From positions 2,108,001 through 2,172,000 of the forward strand of contig WAID01000004.1 in the NCBI GenBank assembly GCA_016584495.1: 64,000 bases of DNA, given 5' to 3'. Positions 34,593-48,108 of this stretch are shown here, piece by piece. Below the pieces are notes generated by a model. The model saw only the letters and a program-made list of their open reading frames with translations, made no database searches and was not told the origin of the DNA. The position numbers and the translations under genes are program-made. How positions within the stretch are numbered: the first letter of the stretch is position 1; each line of letters starts with the position of its first letter. Source of the stretch: Celoporthe dispersa (Eukaryota; Ascomycota; Sordariomycetes; Diaporthales; Cryphonectriaceae).

Positions 34593-35467
34593 GATTGCTT
34601 CCGGAAGAAAATAAGTAGGTGTTGACCTGCGACGGAAATTTGGTATTCGGATGTTGGTGGTTTTCTGTGAGCCTGACCGGGAGCAGCTGGCTGGCTGACT
34701 ATGGTTGATGGCACTGGGATCTTGGGAGTCTTGAAGTTCAAGGTAATTATGGATGTCGGGTTCCAGGACAAAAACGACTGGAGATGAGCCTGGTTTTCTA
34801 CTTTTTCCTCATCCTGACTGTCTTGGTCTGCTGAGGTGATCTGCCCTGATATCAAGTCTGCCTAGCACCAGATCATACTCGTAATCGGGTTATGACTCCT
34901 CAGAACGGTCCTTTTGTTGTGGAATATTACCAGCACTCAACAGCTCTGCTGGCTAAGCCTCTCCTCTGACGCATGACGGCGTGCAATCTTCCCATCTCAT
35001 TGGGCTGTGCGCCAGAGCCTGTTCATCCGTCTTACTGATACATTAGCGAGAACCACGTATGCGATCATAGTACGGAGTAAAGACCGAAAACTCCGAGGGC
35101 GGTGTGATTGGTTCTACTTAAAACCCACTGCCTCGGACCTGCGTGCCATATATATCATTAGTGTCACTGGCCCTGGACACATACCCCGAGGCGGCTTTGT
35201 GTTTGCAAACGCTGACTCATGCTGGCGACCCAGGACATCTATTCCGAGCGCCGATGGTATCTAGGTTGAATTCCGACGTCCTCCTTCAACCCCGACATCA
35301 TGTCACCACCCTAAAACGCTGCCTCTGGCTCGAGTCCGTAAGTCGAACTGCTCCAGCCTGCCCACTTGTGGAAGTCGAGAGCGGGTTTGGTCCTCTCGAA
35401 TCTGATTCCGTACTAATTGGTCTGACCTATGCACTGGCATCGCTCCGCAGAAAGCAACCCGTTCACA
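34593..35467. other. Divergent promoter region
   Basis: Lies between the small minus-strand gene and the plus-strand Zn2Cys6 gene. No credible ORF. Confidence 0.55.
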
Positions 35468-38414
35468 ATGTTCCGCGGCGGTAACAGCACCGGGCCAGGG
35501 CCAGCCGGCATTCAGAAGACCACCAGCTGTACCTCGGGATTGACTGAAAAATATCGCCGTAACGGGAAGCTGCAGTCTTGTGAGCCATGCCGCCGGTCAA
35601 AGCTCCGATGCGATCACATTGTTCCGGCCTGTGGAAGGTGTGTGAAGAGAGGCAAGGTCAATCAATGCTTCTATCATCCAAACCCACTTACGCGACAGGT
35701 AAGCATATCTGTCACTCCTCGTCTATTGTTTCTGAGTTACTGCCAATTCAAGAAGAGAGAGAGAGAGAGAGAGAGGAGAAGAAGAATAAGAAAGAAAAGA
35801 AGAAGAAAAAAAGTAAATGTGATAATGGTTTTGATTTCTCCTGTGACTTTCTTCCCATGGCAGCCCTGTCCATCTTCATTGACCCAGGTGATCGGCCATA
35901 CATACTCCTCAGGCTATTCGAGCCGCAAAAACACCTTATACAGCAACTGACAATCACCCTGACCATCTTCACAGCGTCGGCCGACCCCGACAGATCCACT
36001 GCCAACCCCTACATCGACTTCCTCTCAGACTAGTCCGCATACCATCCTTCAGACTGTCGAGTTATACGAGGACCCTGTGCTTTCACCCGCCCCCCTGATC
36101 ACACATGCAGCAGGCTCAGCCTTCCTCCCTACCTCGAGCCCCGACGGCAACCATGCGCAATGCCAGCCGTTTCACCGCGCAGCTTCGGCGCCGCCCCTGG
36201 ACTACCAGAGACCACCTGATGCCCGCAGGAATACGGGCTTTGAGGGGCCAACCTCTCACCTCAGTATCCTCACGGAGACACTGATTGCCCTCGACCCAGA
36301 GCCCGCCGGCCTGGAGACATCGGACCAGCAACAGAACATCGTCATCACCAACGCACGGATTACGCAGGGCTGCTCGCTCCTGTCCTTTTTCAAGAATAGA
36401 AGTATGATCACCCATTTCATGGCCAGGTACTACGAGCTTTGTGAGGGTGCCGAGGCGATCGTCATCGCACCCATCATGAAGGAGTGGGTCCATCAGCTCT
36501 GGTTTGTCCATGCCGACACGCTCGCACGCCAGGACCCTGTCAAGATCCGGAGGCTGAGTGAACGGATCTGGCGCAACACCCTGACCCCCATCGAGTTCGA
36601 CGGCAAGACTACGGCAGTGGAGTACGCTCGTGCGGGCAGCGGCTTGAATCTGCGGTGGGAGGTTCTGGGCCTCATCTGCTCCAACGTCTCCTTCGCCCTG
36701 GTCGAGACGCCCTCGTCTGATCAGATCTTCATCGACCACCAGGTCAGCCGGGTCTGCCTGATCGAGAAGATGAGGGACATTGCGGAGAAGTGCCTGGTCT
36801 TCTGTCGCTACTGCGAGGTCCTGGACGACATGTTCGTCTGGCTCCTTGTGGACTACTCTATCAACATCCAAGCCATCAAGGGCGACCGCCAGTACGCCAC
36901 ATACCGGGCCTCGGGCGAGGCACACAGCGCCGTCATCGCCCTGGGTCTGCACCAGGGAGCCAAGGCCAACAAGAAGGTGCCCTTCTTCATGGCCGAGCTG
37001 CGCAAAATCACCTTCCTCGCGGCTTATTTCTGCGAGATCAGCCTCGCCACAAGCCTGGGCCGTCCGCCTCGCCTCTCCTACCGGTACTGCAACGTCGAGC
37101 CGCCTCTTGATCTGACCGAGGCTGAGATGGTTCAGGCCGGGGCGGACCTCGACGCCACACTTGCCTCGCTTGATGATAACGGTTACAATAAGGCGGAAGT
37201 CTTGCGAAATGCCACCAGTGAGCACATCTCTCAACCTTTTTCTCAGGCACCAGGCCCGTTCCCACCCTTCTTCACCTTTGTACTTTCACCAATTCTTCTT
37301 CTTCTTCTTCTTCTTTCTCTGTCTCTATCTCTTCTGGTACCTGAACTCACGACTCCTTTGACTGTATTGAAGAACCTCGAGTCTAGATAAAGTTCACTCC
37401 CACCCTCTCTGCGTGATCAATGCTGACCAAACTCCGCAACAACAAGGCATACGAGCTTATGTGAAGTACGCCCATCGACGCGAAGATGTTGTAGACCTCG
37501 CCCTCGGCCAATACACTCGCGACGAAGTCCTCGAACGCGCCAAGGCCATCCAGGAAAAGAACGAGGCGCACCTGGCCTCCCTGCCCCAGTGGCTACGGGA
37601 GATCTTCACGGAGCCGCTGGACTTCAGCGGCAAGGACGCGGACCTCAAACCGCTGATCGCGGTGCGGCGGAGCGCGATCCGGACAGGCCGGCTGTCCAAC
37701 GAGATCCTCCTGCAGCGCGTGCTGATCCGCAAGGCGGGGGCGAGCTCCGAGAGGCTCACGCAGGCGGCGCTGGCCGTGTTCCGCGACGTGCTGCAGCTCA
37801 CGGGCCGGCACGACGTCGCGACGCGGTTCCAGGCGAGCTACAACGTGTACCTGTGCGCGCACGGCCTGCGCAGCGCGGCCATCGTGGCCATCGAGCTGCT
37901 GAAACAGGAGATGGCGCCGCAGTACCCCGAGAACCCGGCCCTGCCCAGGAGCCGGACGATCCAGGACCTTGCCGTGTTCGCGTCGCGGCTGGCGGCGGTG
38001 GACACGAGCGACGGGTCGTACCAGCTGTGCGAGCAGGGCCACCGCGTCATCTCCAAGATCCTCGACCGCATACTAAGCCCGCAGGGCGCTGCGGGGAAGC
38101 TTGACGCGGGGCGGTCGAGAGTAAACGTGGCGCAGGCGCAGCCGCTAAGCGGTGGTGCTGCTGGTGGTGCTGGTGGTAGCAACGGCGAGGATCCGCAGCA
38201 GGGGACGATGGTTGGCCAGATGGACGTGGATATGTCGTTGAATGCCATCGTTCCCCCACTGAATCCCATGGCCATGATGACGGAATTCCCGGGCTACGGC
38301 ATGATTGATACCGGAATAGGAGTGGAGGCGCCCCTGAGTTTGGGGCAGGATATTGATTTTGTGGCATGGCTTCAGGGGATGAACTGGGAGCCAATGGACA
38401 ACTGGGGCATGTGA
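35468..38414 (+). CDS. Zn(II)2Cys6 transcription factor with fungal middle-homology domain
   Basis: Exons 35468-35698, 35975-37217 and 37447-38414 encode 813 residues. The DNA-binding cluster has Cys at residues 38, 41, 48, 55, 58 and 67 (C-x2-C-x6-C-x6-C-x2-C-x8-C), in CEPCRRSKLRCDHIVPACGR. A Pro/Thr linker follows, then a helical fungal transcription-factor domain (FMARYYELCEGAEAIVIAPI, MRDIAEKCLVFCRYCEVLDD, GEAHSAVIALGLHQGA, SLGRPPRLSYRYCNVEPP). The C-terminus is Gly/Gln/Met-rich, a plausible activation region. I chose exon 2 at 35975 because CCCTGAC lies just before the TTCACAG acceptor and the frame stays open; an acceptor at 36029 is possible. Target genes are not evident. Confidence 0.88.
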
Positions 38415-39166
38415 TTTGTGGGAGGCCAAGGCATGCTGGGTTGTAGAGTTTCCTTTATTTGCTCTATTATCAGGCTGGCCAGGTGTTTTGATACAGTAAT
38501 TACCAGCTTCCAACTTCACAGGAGCATATTCGAAATCAAATCAGATCGGTTTGGTGTTGTGAATTCATAAAAACCAGTGGATTTTGTCTAGAGAACGCAG
38601 TAATAAAAAAAAAGCATCGCAAGCTTTGATTATCCCGAGACTATCAGACTCAATCAAAGAGTCTTCAAAAGAAAACCACAGATTGTCTGAAACTTGACAA
38701 ATCACGATGGTCCATCTCTGCTCAGAATTCTGCCCATAATTATCCTACACCCATCATCCAGTGCGCATCTGCCATGATGAATTGCCCCCCCCCTTTTTTT
38801 TTCTTCTTTTTTCTTTTTTCCTTGTCTTCTATTGCCAGGTTGACTGGCCATCTGGAAAAGAACGCTGTTGGTTGAGCAAGCCTGGAAATCCATGCACCAG
38901 TTAGCAAACTGTTCCAGTCCCTGATACAACCCCTGGGAAGAGACTCATAAAAAACCTACCAGCAAAAGCATGGCAGCCCTGATGTAAAGGCCATGTACCA
39001 CTTAAAAAATAAAAAGGAGGTTACCATGTCCTCAAGAAGTGGATGTGATGCTTGACATTGCCAGCAACAAGTATGCAGAGATACTCCTCCACCTCTCTTC
39101 ACTGCTTCTTTGCAGAATGTGCTGGATAAACCTCCATCAAAATGGCCTTGACAACAATACCCATCA
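38415..39166. other. Intergenic spacer between convergent genes
   Basis: 3' flanks of the transcription factor and the Trp-rich gene. T-rich run at 38786-38820. No gene seen. Confidence 0.55.
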
Positions 39167-41102
39167 TCACCACGCCCCAGCCTTGCTGTCGACACCTGGG
39201 AGATCCCAGGACTTGTCAGCAGAGCTCGTGAAGTGTGCCCAACCCTCTCCCTTCTGTTTCTCGGCATATTTGTCAGCCTTCTTGTTGTAAGTCTTCCCAG
39301 CCCCAGCTGTGCCACACTTTTGTTGTCCCCAATGGTTGGTATTTAGGTTGGGGGCATACCAGGAGTCGTCATTGCCAGAGTCATGACCATAGCCATTGTC
39401 AGCGACAATCTTGTTGTTCCAGGCGGCATCGTCAGCACCTGTGTGGTGGACGGTGGCATTAGACGGATTGTTTCGGCCGGTCTGCTTTGGATTCAGAGTG
39501 TTATTAAGCGTTGTCTTCTTGTTGCCCGCCTTATTGCCATTGGTCTTCCTGGCCCAGAGCGACGCCGCCTGTGCCTTGGCTCGCGACTTGCGCGGCGAGC
39601 CGGTGGTCGACTTTGCCAGGTCGAGCTGCGAGGAGGTTGACCAGGGGACAGCAGTGTGCCTAAAGTGTGTGCCCCAGGCGGGAGGGGATTGTTGACCTAC
39701 ACTGCGAAGGTTGCTCCCACCCACCCAGGCCGCACGGTTTTCCCGAGAGAAAACGCCAGCAGCAAGAGGAGAAGTGGGGACATAAGCCGTGGAGAAGTTG
39801 GGAGCCCAATTATTGACGCCATTCCAGGCGTCTTGGTGGTTGTTCGCGAGGCCAGCGCCGTCGTGGTGGTGCGGGTGGAAGTCGGGAAGAGGATACATGA
39901 TGACGCCAGCGTGAGGGTCAGACTCCTGGTGGCCAGTGGCGCCGTGATGAGCACCATGGAAGGCACCAGGAGTAGTGAAAGGGTCGATGCCAGCACCCTC
40001 GCTGGCACCATGGTCGTCGTTCCAAGAGACGCTGTCGGCGTTGTTGTTCTCTGCGATGGGAGCCATGAGATTGTAAGCAGGCGAGTGTGACGCGCGGGTG
40101 GGAATGATGGGATGGGTAAAAGGCCAGACTGGCGAGTCGGCTTGTCCCCATGGGCGGTGCTCACCCTCGACTTCGTCATGGCCCCAGGCTGCTGCTAGCC
40201 TGCCAGTGCTGGGAGGCTCTGTCTTGGTGGGATAGACCACTCGGTGTACAGGAGAGGGAATGCTGCCCTTCTTCAGCTGCTGGCACAGGACACATGCGCA
40301 TGGGTGGGTGCACGCGGAAACGCAGGCCTCCTGGTGCTGGTGCTGGGTGAAGGTGGCCTCGCCTCGAGCACTATCCTCGGCCCTGAGCATGCTTGGGAGC
40401 GAAATATCGTCATCAGCGACACCCCAACCTGCATTCTTCTCCTTCTTCTCCTCCTGTTTCTTCTTCTCCTCATAGTCAGCGCCCTTCTCATATGGGTGAC
40501 GGTTTGACTCGCCGACCCCAAGGCCGACGGCTTCTTTGCAGTCGTCCAGGTCGGGAATGAGCTTTGCTGACCGGCGAAAGCGCTCCGAGGCGAATCCCCA
40601 GCCGCTGCCCCAGGCATCACCGCTCCGCTGGTGCGCAGTCGAGTAATCGTTCGACTCGTCGTGTTTAGGTGCGAAGGAACGGGGTCTTCGTCTCACCTCG
40701 TGATTGTTGTCCTCCTCCCGGGCGCCGTCGGGGATATTGAGAGTGGCACCACCTGCGTCGCTGTCCTGGTTCGTGGTCTCCACGGGAGTCTCCCTGGTGG
40801 GTTGGTAGCGGGTTAGATCCATCATCATCAGGCAGCGGGAGTATGTACTCTTTGGTGATGGGGTGCTGTACATTGAAGAACAAGACTGCGCCGTCGTAAA
40901 TGTTGTGGTAAGCGCTGTCGGCCAGCTCGACCCAGTGAGTACCTGGGCCGGCATCCATGGCCTGGTAGACGACCACGATACTGTAGACCGAGCTCATGTT
41001 GGGGAACTGCTTGCGGGCTTCCTTGACCAGGTCCTTGTAGGTAGGCGGCATGGCAATCTGCCGCTTGCGATCGCCAAAGCAGATGATGATGTACTTGGAC
41101 AT
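39167..41102 (-). CDS. Trp-rich protein with N-terminal beta-grasp-like module
   Basis: Two minus-strand exons, 40849-41102 and 39167-40793, joined over a 55-bp intron (branch ATCTAAC, acceptor CCACCAG) give 626 residues. Residues 1-85 (MSKYIIICFGDRKRQIA, then EARKQFPNMSS, HWVELADSAYHNIYDGAVLF) form an alpha/beta module similar to the first region of the ubiquitin-like fusion gene at 33282-33530. The rest is predicted disordered, rich in Asn, His, Gly and isolated Trp in contexts such as AWGSGWG, AGWGVAD, AAAWGHD, AWNGVNNW, PAWGTHF and NHWGQQ. A Cys cluster, CVSACTHPCACVLCQQ, lies near residue 235 and a Lys/Glu stretch KKKQEEKKEKN precedes it. No known enzyme domain. I do not recognise a function; a scaffold or RNA-related role is speculation. 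Confidence 0.72.
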
Positions 41103-43627
41103 GTTGGCAACTTTGCTAGTTATTTGTTGGCCGACTGGTGGGAGAAGGATGGGTCGAAGCCAAAGAGATTGTGTATTGCAAGTGAGCAGAGAGAAGGTTG
41201 TGAGGGCCAGCTGGGAGTCGAAGGGCTTCGAAAAGTCGAGGGAAAGCAGGCCAAGGGCCCACCGGGTTGCTGAAGTGACAGAACCACAACCCAGCTCGCT
41301 GCTGTCACTGCGCCCGCTGACTCAGAGCTCTGCAAAGTCAACAGAATTACTGCTTCAGCAGGCCCAACCTTCCAGCTTGTTCCGCGACCGATCTGTTGAG
41401 CGCCTCCGAGACCGCCAGAGAAGCCAACGGACGGAGCAAATTTCCCACTTCCCCCCTGGCGCGATATGCACTTTCTCTTCAGAGACAGAGCTGGCCTGCT
41501 TCTGGAATCCACTGGGGTGCTGCCGCCGGAAGAGAGCGAGAGAGACTCAGCTCAGAGTCCGAGTAATTTTTGATCGAGAGGGTCCAGGATCAATAGGCAG
41601 TAGCGATAGGAGACTTGTTGGAAAGTAAAGAAGCTTGACTGAGTAAATGCGGAAGAGCTGTGCTGCCCTTCTCTGTGCTGCTGTACCTTGTGTATTGGAT
41701 GCGAAATGTGGCTTCAAATACTGTTCCCATCAAGGCCACTGACGAAGAAGCTATCGTTTCGTGAGACCGTAGGTTCTCAAGGCTCGGTGCAGGAAGGCAG
41801 TCCCTGAAACATACGATGAACACAAGGAATAATGTTCTCTTCTTGCGAATCTCCGTTCAAGATCTAACTGATCGAGACTGGTTAGTATCTGTACATCCTC
41901 TAGGTGTACCCTGGACTTGAACTTGCCTGAAGGACCAAGATGGGCTGAGACCTTTTCCAAGTAACTGCGTGGCAGCAAAGATAGTAGCTGAATAGCACCG
42001 CCTCGAAGGAGGGAAAAGAGCGTCTGCTGGTAGGAGTGGGCGGTGTGACGTTAGTCACGGCCTATTGGGGGATGATGGAAGGAAACAAGCCCGGACCAAG
42101 AGTAGAACTGTAAAGAATTCCAGAGGCAACCGGGAAAGAGCGTTTTCGGGGGCGTTTGGATTAGGAGGAAATGGTCAGCAGGTTGGATAGATGAGCTCCA
42201 CAGATAGAGTCCAGAGGAGAGAGCGGTGAAATCAATCTGCGGTAGCTCAACGCTGTATTGTTGTCAAGAAGTTTGAGTTGGAAGGAAGCAAACAGACTGT
42301 TGGATACTAAGGGAGAGATGCTGACGAGTAATTCCCGACAAGGCAAGTCCTTGGTGTTGACTTGACAATAGTAGAAGGTCTTGGGGATGACCAGTGCCTC
42401 GAGGCTGCGTTGAAAAGGGAGGTGGGGCGTGTGAGGGAGAGCTGGAGACTTCTAGAGTGGATGTCTGGAATTGTAAGGCAAGACTGGGTAACTTGTATGA
42501 GGAATGAATTGTTTGTGGGTATTTTCAGTCCCTGTGCTGAGGGGAAGGACTTGGTTGTGAGGAGGTCCAAAGGACAAATCTTGGGCCAGAGAGAGAAAAA
42601 GAACGGAAGTCCTGCAGTACTCATCGATAATACTAGGAAAATGGTGGTCGCGAGCCTGTTTTGGTAGGAGTATACTGAAGTATTACACTTGAGTATCAAC
42701 TTTAACATAGAATTAACAGACCTGGCTCCTCCCATGGTATGTGAGACTAGACCTTGTTCCTCAACAATCCCGAGATCTCATCACCTCAACAAAGGAGAAA
42801 CATGCTTTGGCACCAAGGTGCATCCTCAAATGCCTATGGCACATAGCTTTTAGGAATTCCAAAGCTCAAGCACTGGCGCTCCCCTATTTTGCCCTTTTTT
42901 TTTTTTTGTCGAGCATTCTGTCGCTCAACATATCGTGCTCCATTGTTGGGGCCGAGGTGCCAGACACCCGACAAGATGCGTTATAATTCAAAACCAACGG
43001 TGCTGCGATGACCAAGTATTACCACAGTGCGAGATCCTCCCGTCCAAACACATCGAACCCTCCATTTGGACTTCGGACACACCAGAGTAGTTTGGTCGGC
43101 ATGTCTATGAAGAAGGGTCCTGCAATATTGTAGCCGCGCAAATGCATCGCTTCGAAACTTGTTAATAGGTGCTGGCTGGACGAACTCACCGACCAGATCC
43201 GTCGTTCGGTTGGAGAATGCCGCTTCGGAGAACGAGGTGTGAGCAAGGACTGGGACGAGAGCATGTAGCGGGTCGGCCTTTGCACGAGTGGAAAGTCCCA
43301 GGGCTGATGGAGTGAAGGCAGGCTACTCCAGAGGCAGAGCCGAGACGGACCAAAGCAAAAGCTACGACTGACCCTAAAGAAGTAGAAGAATGAGAAAGAA
43401 AAATCCGAGAGAGGAAATTAGCTGGACGTCGACAACATACTCGTCCACCCTTCACCATTTTCTAGCACACGCAGACGGGAATGCGTGTTGAGCTGCCGTA
43501 CACGCGCGCGAGAGGCCAAGTCTACTTGCAAGTATGGTGTTGAGATGTACGTACCCTCTGCTAAATCCTATATGGTATCATGTCTATAATGCACGGACAA
43601 AAAAAATCATACAAATGCTATGCTATC
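41103..43627. other. 2.5-kb region without recognisable genes
   Basis: Includes the promoter of the Trp-rich gene and the 3' flank of the P4-ATPase. Short ORFs (for example 42307-42735 minus) lack domains or supporting splice structure. T-rich run at 42895-42907. Confidence 0.5.
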
Positions 43628-46600
43628 CTATGCCACAACATGTTCGCCGCTGACGGAGACATTGCCCGCCACATCCTCCTCATCGTAATCGCTCCTGTCC
43701 TCCGCTGCTAGAATATCTCCCAATCTCTTCTTCACGTTCTCATCCTGCTCCATCTCCTGCCACAGTCCTAGGTTCCAATCCTCTAGGTGTTCATCCATCC
43801 AGTTCGTATCATGTTTACGCCACCTCTTCCACCAGCCACGTCCCCACCTCCACAGACCTAGAATCACCATTGTGCGCTTGGTCATCTTGAAGCCCATCTC
43901 TAGTATAAACAGTAGACTTAAGACAACAATTAGAGTAAGCCACCATCCTGGGTCTCGGCCAAATGTGTCGAAGAAGCCGCTCCGGACGTCGTAGGGGCTG
44001 GGTGCCTTGGCGTAGACGCCGGAGAGGAAGGCTTGCCAAGCCCACCACCCTGCGAAGGTGATGGAGAAAGCGGAGAGAACAATGGGGGATTTGTAGTGTG
44101 TCTCTATGATCCTGTTGCTTGAGTCAGTCGACAATGCCGTTGCCATACTCAAGTCCTGAAGCAAGAATGGGTGATGGGGAGGGCTCTTTCTCCAGAAGGG
44201 CTGGGAGGGGTTGGGCAGCACTTACAACAGTTTCCAATTCGTCCAGATGATGCAAGCACTGAACACGAGGTCCCCAAACGCAAAGAGCCCGTCGTCCCTC
44301 AAGCCTCCAAGCTGACCAAAAATACCATTTCCAGCCCAGCAACCAAAAAAATATCAGTACGCCCTCAACGCCGGCTCCTAGCATCCAGCCAAAATACTTC
44401 CTGAAATCGAGAGCCTCACCTCTCTGGCCGTACACATAGAGCTCCGGCACCGCCAACAACGTGTCAGCCTTTAGATCCTGCTCAAATACACCAGGCACGA
44501 TCACACAGAGACTGGTGAACAAGACATTGAGCACCGTCAGACTCCAGCTCTCGTATAGCGAGGTTCCGGTATATCCAGTCCACCTCGTGAAGATCTCTTG
44601 AGGGAGATAGAACAGCATCTCCTTCCAAAAGGTCCAGAGGACAAATTTAGCCGTGCGTATATAATTCCACCGTCCATGAACCAGTAATAGGCGCTGGAGG
44701 AAACAGAATTGAGAGACTGCATAGTCTGCGACACGAGCAGCCTGTAGCCCCTCGCGACCTGAGATGCCCACGCCCACATGAGCCTCGGCGATCATTGCGA
44801 GATCGTTTGCGCCGTCACCAATGGCGAGAGTGAGGGAAGGAGAAGTCACAGGGCGGTGCGAAGTAGTCTTGCGCGTGGCGCGGACGATGAAGGCCTTTTG
44901 AGCGGGTGACGCGCGGCAGCAGATCACGCTGTCGATGTGTGGGATCAATCTGAAGAGCAGATCCTTTAGCTGTGTGTTTGATGAATCACCCGAGGGACTC
45001 TCAATCGAAGCGAGTGTGTGCCCGTCGATGACCACAACGGTGTGGTGGCTGGCTGCCGGTATCGGTCCATCTGCTGATATCTGCAGGTCGTCAAGGATCT
45101 CGAGCATCTGCGACTCGAGATCACCCAAGGTCACATCGAGAATGTGTACCTGGGACTCTGGGAGACAGATTTGCGCTGAATGAGCGATGTTGATTGCAGT
45201 CTCGCGCTTGTCGCCTGTGAGCATCCAGATCTTGATATTCGCCCGACGAAGCTTGTCGATCGTCTCCGGGACACCCTTTTGCAGTTTGTCCTCGATGGCA
45301 GAAGCGCCAACGAGCTCCAGGTTCTGTTCGATCAGGTCGCCAGCTTCTTCAATCCGAGCCTGTCTCTCAACAATACTTGTCTCAGCAGTATGATAAACCT
45401 CCTTCCACGCTCGGTAGTCTGCCTCCGAGATATATTTGTGGGCGAAGAGGAGCGTGCGCAAACCCTCTGTCGCGAAATCATCAAGAAGTTTGAAAGATCG
45501 CGTGAAAATTGCCGCTTCGTCGTTGATAGAAGGGTCGTCCAGGAATGCGAATTTGTCAGCCTGGCGACCGGCTGCAGAGCGTGACCGAGGCGAGTGGGGT
45601 GTGAGAAAAGGCGTTACGTCAAGCGACAGTCCTCTCGTGAGCGATGGTCGTGAGCGATCCTCTGCGCTGTACACACTGTTGATCTCGAACGATTTGCTCC
45701 TGCCGGAGATTGGAGGACGGAGGTTGGATGCGGCTGCACTTGACCTGTTGCCTCCAATGCTACGACGAATTGTCAAGCTCGGTCTACCGCCGAAGCTGTT
45801 GCGCGGTTCCTGCTGCAGACTTTTTTCTCTGCAGCGCGCGCTCCATATCTGCGCTCTGGCGTACCTCTTGCGCTTTTTGCAGCGCGACCTGGGCCATTCT
45901 CAGGCGTGGCAGAATCATAGAGTCGGCGCCCTTGGATATAAGCCATATCCTGCCGTCGGGACATCGCAGAATGATGGTCATTCGCTTCCGCTTGCTGCTG
46001 AACTCAATGACATCGAGGATCTCATACACTCTCGTAACCTCTGATCCATCTGCGTTGGAGATCCGTAGGGTGACCTGTTGAGAAGAACGTTGGACGACCG
46101 TGTACCCGAGTTCCTGAGCCGCTCTGACAAGAGCCAGCTCATCCGGCGACGAGGCTTGGTACTCAATCTTGTCGCCTTCGATCTCTGGAAGACAAGTGTG
46201 GCAGAGAGCCATAGCGAGAATGTACTGCACTGCTCTTCGAGAGAATGTTGCCTGTGGTCGATGGCGGATAAATTCGAGCAGGTCATCTGTTGTGACATCA
46301 GGCTGAGCATGACTTGCACGAGCGGTGGGCCTCCACTGGGATGATGACCGTCGACCAGACGTTGGGGATTGAATAGTGTCGTCGGCCGGGCCTGGCAGAG
46401 TGATACTATGCCGTGCCCCGCTATCAATCTCCAGGGATCGTGTATTGGAGGGTTCCTTCTCTTGGCTCAGCCCCGTCTTCACGCCGCCCACTGAGACGTC
46501 TTGTTCCTTGCATAGATCTGCCTGGTGCAACCATGCTGTGCCTGCAATAGTCACCTTCCTGAATTTCATCACATTTTCCGTCAGAGTGCCCGTCTTGTCG

Positions 46601-48108
46601 GAGAAGATATATCCGATCTGACCTAGATTCTCTAGGATCGTGTTGGTGTTGCATCTTGCCGGTGTGTTGGTCGCCTCGTCGAACATGCCCAGGTCCCCAT
46701 TCAACATCAACATCTGCCCAATCTTGACAATCTCCAGACTTACGTAGAGAGCCAATGGTATGACGTTGTTGAACATAATCGCGTAGCCGATGATGATATC
46801 CTGACCCGGGACAGTGTCTCCGTCGAGGTACCAGGCGTAGTTCTCCGTGGATCTTTGCCACAAGAGGTAACCGATGGAACAGCCCATCGTGAGACAGATC
46901 ACATAGAATACCAGACTGAGGACCACCCTGTTGTAGACCCTCTCGAGAGCCGGTCGTTTCGCCCGAGGATGATGGTTGGCGTTCATGCGAATCTTGCACT
47001 CCTCGCCGGTATTGATGACAACCCCGATCGCGCATGGCGTGTTCCGAAGAGTGCTGCCGCGGTAGACGACTTCATTGAGAGTAAGAGGCACCGTTTTGTC
47101 GCCCAGGGTGACACGGCCGTCGAAGCTGTATAGGTCGGCATTCGGGTCTTCCACGACGAATTCCGCCTTGCAGGCCATGAGCCCTGGAATTGTGTCGCAC
47201 TTCCGGAATTCCGGCAGGACCTGCTTGCTCTTGAGGTTCGTCTCGCCATCTAGAGCCATGGTCTCGACGTAAGCAAGCCCATTTTCGCCGTCGGCATGAA
47301 GCAAGACGAGGTCGGCAGGTATGTCTTCGTCTCTGCTCAGCTTGACCACATCTCCCACCCTGAGGTCCTCCCACGCCGCCCCTATCCACTGATAACCATC
47401 CACAAAACCTGAAACGTCCGGTTCGAGCGTTTCGGTGCGCCCGAGACGTTGATTATTGAGAAATCTGTGGACTGAATATCCGAAGCCCAAGCCATACTTG
47501 GTTTCTGAGCTGGACGGGTTATGGGCCCTGCGCAAAACGGTTACGGGTTGCGCATTCTCGACCTTGTCCAGCCGATGCCGCTTGTAGTCATCATAGCCCT
47601 CCTTGATGACTGTCAGGAGGACGAAGAACAGCAGTGGCAGGATTGTGGTGACATTTCCAGTGGTGCTGATACCGGGGATGGTTTGTGGTATGCCGACACA
47701 GAGAAAATAGAAATTTCCCAGGCGAGAGAACTGGAACAGCAGCTGCTTGGGAAAGAAATCGAAGACGTTGTAGCGCGACGTACGGATGGCGTTCGAGATG
47801 AAGGCGTGGCCTCGCCTCTCATCGACAAGGCGCGGATTTTGCCGAGAGTCCAGATTCAGGGGAATACGGCGGCCGTCCTTGGATGGTGGCAGAGGCTTCT
47901 GGCGTAGAACGAATTCGACAATGAACTGCTGGTAGTAAGCCTGTGCCCAGGCCTTCAACTGTCGTCGTCGTGACTGTGACCTTGGATGAGCGTCATGCGC
48001 AGCGGATATCCCATGGTCTGATCTGGATGAGGCGGCGGCGAGTCGTCGGGGCTTCTCGGAGATTGTGCCAACATCTTGAACAGCATCTGCGCCGTCGAGG
48101 CTGTTCAT
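43628..48108 (-). CDS. DNF3: P4-type ATPase, phospholipid flippase of the Dnf3 group (two apparent frameshifts)
   Basis: Integral membrane ATPase that flips phospholipids to the cytoplasmic leaflet of Golgi/plasma membranes. Main exon 44226-48108 and last exon 43628-44111 (114-bp intron, GTAAGT) give about 1,454 residues. Motifs: FDFFPKQLLFQFSRLGNFYF before the first helices, LDGETNLKSKQ (actuator), FSDKTGTLTENVMKF with the phosphorylated Asp near residue 504, SSPDELALVRAA, ISKGADSMI, MLTGDKRETAINIA and GDGANDLAMI. The helical C-terminus ends after KSPIVLSAFSITFAGWWAWQ. The reading frame breaks twice: at the T6 run 45821-45826, after MERALQRK, and at 44296-44298, after WSAWRLE. Each fits one extra base. 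The conserved blocks on both sides argue for one intact gene with sequence indels. Confidence 0.9.

Noticed and set aside
42307..42735. 142-codon minus-strand frame
   Set aside because: No recognisable domain; Ser/Leu/Pro-rich composition typical of non-coding frames.
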